The notes beneath the pieces were generated by a model. That model did no database searches. It had not been told where the DNA came from and was given only the letters and a program-made list of their open reading frames with translations. DNA of 64,000 bases from NCBI GenBank assembly GCA_013399115.1, contig VXAA01001094.1, positions 82,956 to 146,955 on the forward strand, written 5' to 3'. The position numbers and the translations under genes are program-made. Position 1 is the first letter of the stretch. Every line of letters starts with the position of its first letter. Positions 12,815-24,800 of this stretch are shown here, piece after piece. Source of the DNA: Anseranas semipalmata. Its lineage: Eukaryota; Chordata; Aves; Anseriformes; Anseranatidae.

Positions 12815-15800
12815 GTACACTCTGTTCTTAGTACTTTAAGGTACCAGCTGGTAGAGCGCCTATCTTCTGAATTCATTGAAAGACTTGCCCTTGATCAACC
12901 AGAGACTGGATATAGCATGTTCTGTGGAACTCACATTACCGCTGTCTGCGTAGGCTTCAGACACTTCCTTCCCTTTTTCTAATCTATTCTTTCTTCATCT
13001 GAAGAATATTTGCTTTTTTTTCTTTCAGTATTCCAGTGGACAACTATTGGATGCGTTCCTGTGTGACCTAATCTAGGTGTTCCTGCTCCGGCAGGCGGAT
13101 TGGACTAGATGATCTTTCAAGGTCCCTTCCAATCCCTACGTGATTCTGTGATTCTATTGGTGTGAAGATCTATAAATATATTTCAAAGGAAAATGTTGGT
13201 GGCATTAGATCCTTGCCCCTCCCAGCCTGACCATTAATTCTCTCTTTCCTCAAACCATTCTACATCTAAAATCAATAGGGAGGACACATGGTAGGGAAGG
13301 TGTTATTTATTTTAATTTACAGTAACAAGGATGTAGTTGTGGTGTGAAAGATTTTATCATGAAAAACTTTGGGAAGTCATCTTACTTACTAAAGGGTGAC
13401 CTCTTCAGTGTCTTCTTCATGAAACACTCCCAAACACCTTTCCGCTACATTCCTTACATGAGGTCTGAACATTTTGCACCTTTGAGGGGAATAGACTAGG
13501 GAATGGCATGGGGTAGTCTGTGAACATTTTTCTGAGAGCTGTAAAGCTTTCTGCCAGATTATATTAGTCTTCCATCTTTCAAACCTTGCCTTAGTTATTA
13601 TGGGTCTGGATGAAGTTGCTTATCTATTTAAAAAAAAAAAATCAACAGCACAATGCAGCAGGATCATGTTTATTCATAATCTGTACTTTTCTTACTCTCC
13701 TTGGATTAAAACATTGATTTCCAGCTCTCCTGGCTGCAAGGTGGTTGACCTGAAATTTGTCACCAGTCCAGGGGAACATGTAGGTCATTCTGTAACTCCA
13801 GTAGAATTTTGCTGTAAAAGTTACATATTGAGGAGAAGAGAGAACTTTGTAAACAACTTGGTTTTATTTCATTTGTAATTAATGGCAGCCATTTAAAGTT
13901 ACCAATGGATTTAAATGTTGGGACTGTCTTTTTGTAATAATTCTGCTTGCACTGTGAAGCAAGACCTATGAGGTACCAGAACAAAGCATGTACAGTATAT
14001 AAAGATCCTGCCAGCCCTATACTTAAATTATCACTTGTGCTCTGCTTTGGTGTGGAACATTTGCAACATATGAGCTATCTGGGTAGCATTTAAATATAGC
14101 ATTTGGATTCATGATCATTTTCAAGGACAGGTATAAAATCTATTTGTGAGCTTAGTACTTTTCTTGGAAGACTAAATGTAATCAGACTTCACTAACGAAA
14201 AGCCTGTCTGGTTTTGGCTCTGCATTTCATTGATTTGCTTTTGAGGGATGTTATTTTTGGTTGTTTTTTGTTATTTTCCCTTCCTGGGTGCTTCTTCTTT
14301 CCTCCCAGTTTCTTTGTAGTAACAAAGCTAAAGGAGGTAGTCTTACTGCCCAACTTAGTGAAGTTAGCTGGATAGTCCCCTGAGGCCACTGTCCTGCCAG
14401 TGAAGAGGGGGATTTCTAGAAGGGCAGTTAAGGGTAGAAAAGTATTTGAGAACCTGAATAGCCCTCTGAAGGAGTTTGCCTATATAGAAGGGAACTTTTG
14501 GAGAATCAGCCTAATCTAGATACACCACTTAGGTGGTTGAAGGCTGTGGAGCAGGAATATTTCCATGCTAGGTAGGTGGTGGCTGCTCTAAACTCCTTAA
14601 GTTGGACAGTGGAAGAGAGCGTGAGCTGGTTTAGTTTTGCAGTAGCATGTGATGTCTTTGCCAGCTGGAGATGTCTACTCTATGTATTTTTGCATGTCTT
14701 GCAGGTCTGGTGTGAAACGAATTTGCGAAGGTGCATCAGCGAATTCCATCGATTTATTTGCGAGACGTGTAACAAGGCATTCCCCATGCTTTCGGCGCTC
14801 AAACTGCACACAGAAACTCACGTGATGGATCAGGGAAGAGACAAGCACAAGCCACAGTCCACGACCCCACCCGGCGAGAACCCAGACCAGAAAGCCTTCA
14901 TGGCATCCTTGGGCCTACAGTACACCAAAGACATCAAGCCTGTCAAGCAGGAGGACGATACACAAGACGAGGTCCAAGAAATGCGGCTCAGAGCACTGAA
15001 GAGTAACCTACCTCAGGAACCCGGCAGCACCAGCCTGCTCAGCCTCTCTCCCCTGGAAGCTGCCTCGATGGGAGGGTCATTTTCAGTCCTCCCCCCTACA
15101 AAAGAGAACATAAAGCTCCTCTCGCTGCAGCCTTTCCAGAAGGGTTTTATCATCCAGCCTGACAGCAGTATTGTGGTAAAACCCATCTCCAATGAGTCTG
15201 CCATTGAGCTGGCAGACATTCAGCAGATCTTGAAGATGGCTTCTTCCGCTCCTCCTCAAATCAGTCTTCCTCCACTTTCTAAGGCACCTTCTGTCCCCGT
15301 GCAGTCCATTTTCAAGCACATGCCGCCACTGAAGCCAAAGCCTTTGGTAACACCTCGAACAGTTGTCACAACTTCTACACCTCCTCCTCTCATCAGTGCC
15401 CAGCAAGCCTCCCCTGGCTGCATTAGCCCAAGCCTCCCACCGCCTCCTCTGAGGCTGATCAAGAACTCAGTGGAGTCCTCTTCCAACTCTCACCTCCCCC
15501 AGCCAGGAGCCAAATCAAGTCCTTCCTCGCAGTTGCTCCTCCAACCCAAAGTAGAGCCTTTAACTCAGCACGAGATGAAGACACAACTGGAGCAGGACAG
15601 CATCATTGAAGCTCTCCTGCCTCTGAGCATGGAAGCCAAGATCAAGCAAGAGGTGACAGAAGGGGACCTCAAAGCCATCATCGCAGGGGCAGCAAACAAG
15701 AAAGCCCCAACGATGAGGAAAGTCTTGTACCCGTGCCGTTTCTGTGACCAGGTGTTTGCCTTCTCTGGTGTCCTGAGAGCTCATATCCGTTCTCACTTGG

Positions 15801-18800
15801 GTATTTCCCCATACCAATGCAACATCTGTGACTACATCGCGGCTGACAAGGCAGCACTGATCCGACACCTGCGAACACACAGCGGGGAGAGGCCTTACAT
15901 TTGTAAAATCTGCCACTACCCATTCACAGTTAAAGCCAATTGTGAGAGGCACCTGCGAAAGAAGCACCTCAAAGTGACCAGGAAGGATATAGAGAAGAAC
16001 ATTGAGTATGTCACCAGCAATGCCGCAGAGATGGTGGATGCCTTCTGTTCCCCGGACACTGTGTGCAAGCTGTGTGGTGAGGACCTGAAGCATTACCGGG
16101 CCCTCCGCATCCACATGAGGACGCACAGCGGCTGCCAGAAGAAGAAGCCATTTGAGTGCAAGGAGTGTGGCACAGCCTTTTCAGCCAAGAGGAATTGCAT
16201 TCACCATATCCTCAAGCAGCACTTGCACGTGCAGGAGAGGGAGATTGAGAATTACATCCTGGCGGTGGACTGCAGCGCCCAGGAGAGCCACGCAGATGCT
16301 CCTTTGTTGGAGGACAGCACTTATATGGACTGCAAGCCCATCACGCCTTTCCTGGAGCCACAAAACGGCTTCTTGCTTGGGACATCATCTCACGTTCCCA
16401 TCAAACTTGAACCTGCGGGCAACTTCCCAATGGATTTTGATGAGCCGCTGGATTTCTCTCAGAAGAACAAAAACATGAGTGCTGTGCAAGTGAAGCAGGA
16501 GAACCTATTTGGCTCTTCTCCCTTGTCCCTCTACGACTGTTCCATGGAGCCCATCGACCTGTCCATCCCCAAAGCCCTGAAGAAGGATAGCGATGTCCCA
16601 GGTGAAGCCAGGAATCAAGAGCTGGCTTCCTCTGGGAACAGCGATAAAGCCTATAACTGTCAGCAGTGTCCTCTGGCCTTCGGCACCAATGGGAACTCAG
16701 AGAAAAACAGGGCCGTCAGACATCCCCAGCCACTGAAAGGTTCGTTGCATTTGACTGTCCCAATCATTTCCCCGGCTCTCCTTGGCAATTCTGCCTTGCT
16801 GAGACCCTTGAGGCCTAAACCACCACCACAACCTCTCTTGCCAAAGCCTTCAGTAACTAAAGAGCTGCCACCGTTGGCTTCCATTGCACAGATCATTTCA
16901 TCTGTGTCTTCTGCTCCTGCTTTGCTGAAAACGGAGGCTGCAGATGCCAGTCCCAAGGCAGCGAGCAGCTCCACTGGGTGTGACAAATCAGGGAATGCCA
17001 AAGCAAAAGTGACAATCGTGACCGCCGTTCAGAGAGACTCCAGCCTTCCCAGCGACCTGACTCAGGTGTGCGACCCAGAGCAGTCTCCCGCTGCCGACAT
17101 TGGGCTGGCTAAGAAAAGAGGTAGAAAGAAAGGAACGAAAAATAAGCCTAAATTGGGCAGTGGTGTGGATCTGGAGTCAAGTGGGGAGTTTGCCAGCATA
17201 GAGAAGATGCTGGCTACCACAGACACTAATAAATTTAGCCCGTTTCTGCAGTCCACTGACAATTTCAAGGAAGAAAGTGGCAGAAATGGAACAAGTGAGG
17301 ATGAGAAGGAAACTGCCGAAGATAAGCTGCTGAGAGGGAAGAGGAACGCTTACTCGGACTGCCTGCAAAAAATCCCCTGTCCTTACTGTCCTCGAGTCTT
17401 TTCATGGGCAAGTTCCCTGCAGCGGCACATGCTCACTCACACAGGTAAGAGCGCCTTACCCTTGAGGGGGGCTGTAGCCCCTCAGAATTTTCTTCATGAA
17501 GGGGTCTCCCCACGGAGGCGTCCTCCTTTCTTGTCCTCTCTCTGACGTCTGAATCGTGTTCTTCGTTATTTTGCAAAGCCTCAGCTGTTGCAGTTGCATT
17601 GTGGTGGTGTTAAATTTTTTAGTAATGGAATAATCTCTGTGGCTTTGAGTATCAAGGGGGCAAATTAAACTGCTAAAACCTACTTGACTTCAGTGGTGTA
17701 ACTTAGCATACATGGAAAAAGAATTTGGTTTCAGGTTTTCTATTATTACTGTCTCATCTTGACGGTGAACATGTGTGTTGAATATTTTATTGTGCCTTAC
17801 ATGGGTTGTTTGGCTGCTTCCAGTAGCTGTTTGTCTACTTCAGTAATGATAAAAATATCCATAAAAATGAGAGCAAATACATGCAGAATTGTGGCAGGAA
17901 AAAAAAAATAATGTAGTGTTTAGCATTTTTTTTTCTTGCGGTGGCTTTTGTTTGACAGATAAAAGAGGGAAGATGTGAGAAATATCATCCCGAACATTAC
18001 GCAGCAGCTTGCCTCTAGGAAATGTTTCTTCTTAGTGTTAAGACAAGTAGAGGCGTGAAGGTGTATGTGGAATCTTTAGTATCATGCCACCGTGTAAGTA
18101 ACCTCCAACCATGGGGTAAACAAACGGAGGAACTGGGGAGGGAGATTTGCTCTAGGTTTGGGGTTCTTTTTCATTCTCCATTGTAAGGGAGTACTGTATT
18201 GAACGCTGTGTCGATTTGAAGTTCACTTCTTTTTCCACTCACATTGTAGTAATTAGATAATCTAACAGTAGATTCTCATCCTGCTTGGAGAGGGAGAGGA
18301 TGAAGCTCTACTTGCTATTGCTCCCTTTTAAGTCAGTCACAGTTGTTGATATTATTCTCTTCATCATGCAATCTCAACTCCTGGTGTAAAGAGTAGAAGT
18401 TAGGAATATTTGTACGAAACTTCTGGGAACTGAGTACAGCCTCATAAGAGATAAGATTGCATTTTACCTTTTTCCCCTGAAGGAACTGAGGTTTCATGAA
18501 GCAACAGATTGACGTCTGTACTAAAGGGGAACCCTGAAGAGGTAAAGAGGTTAGCTAAGAGGTTTAAAGGGAATCTGAGCTGTGGAGCAGTCCCTATTAC
18601 AGTTTGCTTTGGGTGACATGAGGACATAACTTGCAAGGTATCCATGCAACAGTGAGGCTATTGTTTTCTGGCCTGCACAGACCAATTTCTATCATCTTAC
18701 TAAGCATAGCGTTTGCTTTCAGTGAAGGAGAGCTCTTTATTCATATCAATTGTTTTCTAACACCCTGCCCTCCAAAAATAATACGTAGTTACTGAAGAAC

Positions 18801-21800
18801 TGTTCTCGAGACAGAAAACAATAAAGGGAGGCTTTGCCCAGGCTAAGGGGGTTGACCTGCTTATTGATGGCAGATTTCCAGGGTAGCAGCGCTGCTGTAA
18901 ACCCTTAATGAAGACAGGAAAAATGAACTTGGCCATGAGTTATACTGGTAAAACCTGCCTCCCCTACCATCACTGGGCTTGGAAGGAGACACCATCCTTT
19001 CAGAAAGCCTACGCTGCAATCCCCACAGGGAAGGCAAACAACTGTGGCAGTGGCAGGGTTGGATCCTCGGTGCAGATACAAGATTTTGGAGATGCCGTGG
19101 CGGTGGCATTAATCAGATTCAGGCTGGTGCACTCTGGCAGTGCTAATACCGAGCTCTTTCTAAGCATCATCAGAGCAGTGCTGAGGGAGATTCGGTGCTG
19201 GAGAACCAGAGCAAAGATTTTGATCACCGATCTTACTGTGAAGAGAAAACGGGAACTTTATTGTCTGAACTGCTGCTTCCTGACTTGGGGAGAGGCCAAG
19301 ATAAGCTGATGTGAATGGGATAGGTGGGAGTCCTGGTGATCCGCTCCCAAAGCGCGTGCGCTGGGCATCTGGTCTGTAGTGAAGCACTGCAGTGAAGCTG
19401 GTCCATGCTCCCAGATTTCTGTAGTACGCTGCTGTCAGAAGAACAGTGCAGTCATCTGAGCTAAGAAGTGGCACCTAGCTCACCTCCATCCATTTGTAGG
19501 GAAGTTGCTCTTGGGACAATTTGTGTGAGTGGTCTGAGCTAGTGAGTGATCGTGATTGAGGAAAAGGTGCATCATTTGGAGCATTTAGGCAGTATAGATA
19601 TTACCAGTTTTAACTAATGTCTTTATACAGACACGAAAAGATTTTTGCAAGCATGTCTTTTACGTTCGATAAAATGTCAGCATGGAGGACTCCTTCCATG
19701 TGGTGTCAAGATTATATTTACCTTTTGTGAAAGGGCAGAAATGTATATGCTACCAGTAACCCATATCCTGCGCACAGCCAAAAGTCTCTGATAAAAGCCT
19801 TCCCACTGCTCAGTCTTGCCTCAACACCGCTATGTGTTTTTTTACTTCAAAAGCATTTCCCTGGGAAGCATACACCTTCTTTGTTGTTTTTTATTTTAAT
19901 GTAAAGCTCACGAAGTGGGGCGCTGGGAATTTGGCACAGCTTGTTTTTGTACAGTGTTTAACATGGTACCTGTGTTTTGTTTGAACATGCTTGAACACTT
20001 GCTTTTAATACTTTCTTTCTCTCGATGCCGTCTTATTTAATTTTCTCTTCTGTGTTCAACTCAGTTTGTCTTTCTTTCTTGCTCTTCTCTCCTGCTCTTG
20101 ACTTTTTTCATTCTCAGAGCGGCAAATAAGATGTGCCCTGCAGGTGATGCAGTTAATTTTGCTGCTTTTATGGTATGTGAATCAGACTAGGGTCAATACA
20201 AAATGAAAGTAATGGTCTTTTTTGGCCATTAGTTAGTTATAGATAACCTAGATCTGTTTGCAGAGAATCACTTGAGGGTGTTTTCAGAGTGATAGTGCCA
20301 GATCATATTTGGCCCAGCATTATTGTTTGTAGTAGGTGAGATTTAATGGAAGAGGTGGTTCCTTTTTTTCTTTTTTTTAGCAGATACCTATTGGCTTGCC
20401 AAGCATATGAAATAAATACTTATCACAGAAATGAAATGGACAGGAAAATATCTACAAACAAAATAAATTAATAAATAAATAGAATACAGTTATGCCTAAC
20501 CCGTGAACCTGATTTTTTCCTGTTGATGGGAAGATACAAGTTGTAAAAAAGGGTAAGAGGGGGTTTTATGACTTAGTCAAAGTAGAATTGTAGACATCTT
20601 CACCATGCAAAGTTGCAATGGCAATAATGCACTTCCAGTAGTTCCACTAGTGGCAGGAGATATATTAATTAAGGAATGATCTTCCTATGTGCTGTGATTG
20701 TTTAGATGACCTGTTATTTTGGAAAAGACTCCCTTCAAATGATTGGCTTCCCTGGAGTGTCCAGCCTAGAATAGTCTTGCTGTGCTGCTAACCAAATTCT
20801 ACAATCAGTTCTGCCTCAATACACAGATGCAGATGTATTTTAATCCAAGCCATGACCATTCTTACGGAAAAAGTTTAAAAAAAAAATAAATCACTTTACA
20901 TTTAAACTGTAGCTGCTTAGATTACCCTCCAGTGAGTAAGTGTATTTTATCAGAGCAGCAGTTGCCATTAAGGGACAAGCAAGGAATACTGCTTTTTTGA
21001 ATTACTTTTTTTTTTGTTCCTTTAAAGGTGACATTTTTGTAAAGCTGTCTGGCTTCCATTTGTGAACAGGACTGTAACTTGGGGTGGGAGGATTGGAGTT
21101 TGCGCAGTAAGGAGAATTTTTGTTTGGGTTTTGAGACCTCCAACTAGGATGTTTGTGTGGAAAGAAGACTATCTTGTAGATATTGGTCCGTATGACAAAT
21201 ATTTGGTTGATAGAAGTTTTAAAGTCTGAAAATATGAGAAAATTGTGACCTGAGATGCAGTTTGAGTTTCAAGCAATTAATCCCCAGCTAATCCTGTCAT
21301 TGCATGCTTGAAAAAATATGTGGAAAGGAATTGGGCTATCATGAAGCAAAAGGATTTCTGCTGAACTTTGAAGTTCTGTTTTGTATTTGCGTTGTGAATG
21401 AAGCCAAATAAAAGTGCAGAAGGTGGTGGTGTTCGTAGCCATAAATTTATGGTTGGTTTAGCAGGCATCTGAAAAGAAAGAGTGAGTGACTTAGCCTACA
21501 AAAAGCAGTGCCTTGCTTCTAAAAAGTTGTGTTGACACTGGAAGAAAATGAAGAGAAAGAACCAACCTGTTTGAGTTGTCTGCAAGGTGCAGGGAGTCCC
21601 TCGTTCAGGTTGAGACGTTAATTGGAACAGAACCAACTTGTGGAAGATTAAAGTGAGAAAAGTACCCACAGTGTCATATCAAAAAATGCTGGTTGGTGCG
21701 TGGGGTTTGTGTGTGTGTGTGTGTCAGGGGTTTAGGGTGTGAGGGGGAAGGTTTGGCAGGAAAAGATCTCCTTTTACTTGTAACCATCCTCATAGTCTCT

Positions 21801-24800
21801 TTCTCTTCACCACAGAGACATCTTGCAGGACCACTTTCCTCATTCCACTGCATGATCCTGGCTTTTCTTCCAGCCGTTCCTGTACTCAGTCCCTTCCCTT
21901 GTTTTAGTCATTTAAATGAATTACAGACATGAAAAACTTTCTCCTGTAGGGGAAGTAATTGATAGTTTATTCAACATATGGGGCTTGATTCCACGGAAGT
22001 GTATGGGACGATGCCCAGTGGCTTTGATGGAAGTTGTGTCAAATTAAAACATGTGATAGATATCTTGGGAGATAACCTGTTGTTGAGGAGCTTGCAATGA
22101 GGTTGTTGTAGTAGGTCACCTGGGGAAATAATTTTTTTTCCACTGAAACAGCAGAGGATAAAATTCGGTTGCGACAGGCTGGTCTCAGAGATTACTGACC
22201 AGGGGACTGAAGAAAGAGAAGGAAGGAGAAAGGGGGAAAACAAAAAATAAAAATAATAATAAAAAAATAAAATAAAAAAGGAGGTTTCTTATTACACATT
22301 ACAAGGACAGATAAACATACTGAGGTCATAAGCCCATCCCCTGTCAAAAATATGTTGTTGTCTTATCTACCAAATCTAACAGAATTTGCACAAACCTGGA
22401 GTTGCCAGCTGCTCCCTGGGGAGAAACGTGCTTATTCCCCAGTCCAAGGAAAGGAATGCTGGATCTCACAACAGCACAGGCAGTTCTCCCAGGATGTTCA
22501 GAATAGCAAGACCAAGTTGTGCTAGTCGGACTGAGCGCTGTAGAAAAGCAAAGCGTCAAGATGGGAGAGCTGGTGTCTCCTCGCAGGGCAGCCGCCCCAT
22601 CGCTTGGATCAGGTTTGCTCTGCACCTTCTGCATCCCAGCTACGTCCTTCTTGCAGCGCTGAGAGCAGAACTCCATGCAAGCCTGACAGGAGGGCACGCC
22701 AGGCCTTTACGCCGCAGCAAAGGGACACCCTTTGTCTTGCTCTCAATACCCTTGCTCGCGATACCCAGCATTTCTTGGCTTTATTTGGGCTGCTGATGCA
22801 GACCAAGGCAGTGATCCTGGGGAACTGGAAGTCAGTGATGGCTCCGAGACCTCTTGCCTGAACGTACCCGCCGGTACCACCTTCAGCGTCACATAGGCAT
22901 GGTTTAGATCATTTTTTCCAGAGATTTTTTACTTTAAATTTGTCTGCACCAAAACTCACCTGTCATCTTCTTGCCCACTCAGTTTTGAGAGTTTTGCAAT
23001 AGGAGATCGATTGTCAGATCACGCAAGGCTTTGCTGTAGGCAGGTGAGTGGCATTCAGTAAGAAGGGGCAAGCTGACATGAAACCAGGGGTGAGTGCGGT
23101 AGTTCAGTGCTTTTCTGTGCTGACTGAAGGGGATCGATGTACGAAGGAAGCTCAGCAGATGGTGGTACGTGTCCCTCGCCCGAAAAGCACTTGCACAAAG
23201 GAGACACCTCCAAGAGAGACGGGGCAGCTCTGTGTCACTCTGAGTAGGTTTCACGGAAGGGATGTTGAAGTAACAAGTCTAAAAGCAGCAAGAAGCTTGT
23301 TCAGAAAAGTGTGCCGTCTTCGCGGCCTCCCTCATCCTTTCTCTTCCTTTTAATATGGCAGGTTGCGTTGCAGTGATTCAGATGCAGCCTTACAGGTCTC
23401 GGTACGAGTCTGGCAGTGAAAATTGCTGTGCTGGAGACATGTTGCAACGCGATGTGCTCCCGCCTGCCGCGAAGGACGAAGTTGTCTCGTTACCATGCTA
23501 ACAGCCCGTAACTCCGCCGGGCCGCGGCACGGTATCCGGGTGTCACGTGGGCTGATCCTGCCCATGCAGACAACAGATGGTTGCAGCGTGAGAGGGGAAG
23601 ACTCGTGTCATAACATGATCCCCTCGCGGAACAAAAGCCTGCGCTCGCCTCCGACGGCAGAACGAAGCAAAAGCGCCCTGGCGGGGCCCGGTGGGAGCTT
23701 CCCCTGTAGCCAGAGGGATGCCAGGGCGGCGCGGCTGATCGGCGGGGCGAGAAGGAGAGAGCTTCTGGAGCCGCTCAGACGAGCGCTGGGGTGAGGCATG
23801 GGATGTGCAGGACGGTGGTGGAAGGTAAATGTTGTTCTTAGCACTCGTGCTGGGCTGGTCAGGGTGGTTCGACCTGCCGCCGGCAGACAGAGCCTTGGGC
23901 CACGCTTGGATAACACAAAGCACTTCTCGGCCGTACCGGCTCGACCTGTTCCCAACTGTTCATCCCCGCAGCCCTAACTGACCCAGCTGCCCCAAAAAAA
24001 CGAAAAGGGCGAGGGGAGGGACCGTCAGTCCTGAGATCAGTTCCCGGATCCGGCTCACGGTGCAGCCTTAAAAGAGCACATTGATGCAGCCGAGGCGTGG
24101 AGCTGGCAGCATCTCCTGGGAGGCGTTGGAGATACGGATGCTGTTGAAATTGGCTTTGCCATCAAACGCTTCGTGTCTTCAAATAGCAGCTTCAGAAGGC
24201 AAGGAAGGAGCCCAGCTCCTGTGCTGGTAGCGTTACCGTGTACACTTTGTAGCACGGCTTAGTGTTTATTACAGGCTTCACCAGCTGGTGTTTAATCGCG
24301 GGCCAGAATCATTCAGCAGCTTCGGACTTGTGGTCTCCCTCCATTGTCCAAGAAAAATGGATTTCAAAATCAGTGCAAGTAAATTACAATTTGATACTGT
24401 GGCTCAGTTTGAAAGGGGGACATTTCTCGTCTTGGGCTTTAAAAGGTGGGCGAGTGGTGTGGCTGGGGCTCACAGGAGAAGCCCTGCGAGGGCTATACCT
24501 GCAAGTGAATCATAGTCCAGCTTGCACTGCGTGCCGAAAGGAAGGGGAGTGAAGGGGGATGCTTGGGTGGTGCTTGGTCAACCTGAAAGGAAGCGGAGAG
24601 GAAAGCTTTGAGATGAGGTGTGAGGCAGGAAGCACAGCTCAATAGAGTGTCATTGGGAACAAGTTTATAGAGGGTTTCTTTTGGTCATGTTTTAAAACAA
24701 AACGAGAAACGGAATGGTGGTTTTGGGTAGGAGTCAGAGACGGGCGATCCGTGTGAGTGATGGGGCTCGCGCGTGTCCGTGCCTCGTGGAGCAGAAGGGA

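Noticed and set aside
14576..14704. In-frame extension upstream of the large RREB1 exon beginning MVAALNS
   Set aside because: It is intron sequence: a good polypyrimidine acceptor ends at 14704 and the protein matches RREB1 only from VWCETN onward.
17445..17545. In-frame extension after the large RREB1 exon
   Set aside because: It starts at a consensus GTAAGA donor and has no similarity to RREB1, so it is intron read-through.
22386..22796. A 136-codon + strand open frame as an independent gene
   Set aside because: Only its first 31 or so codons are meaningful, and they are the second half of the decayed RREB1 exon; the rest is intron.
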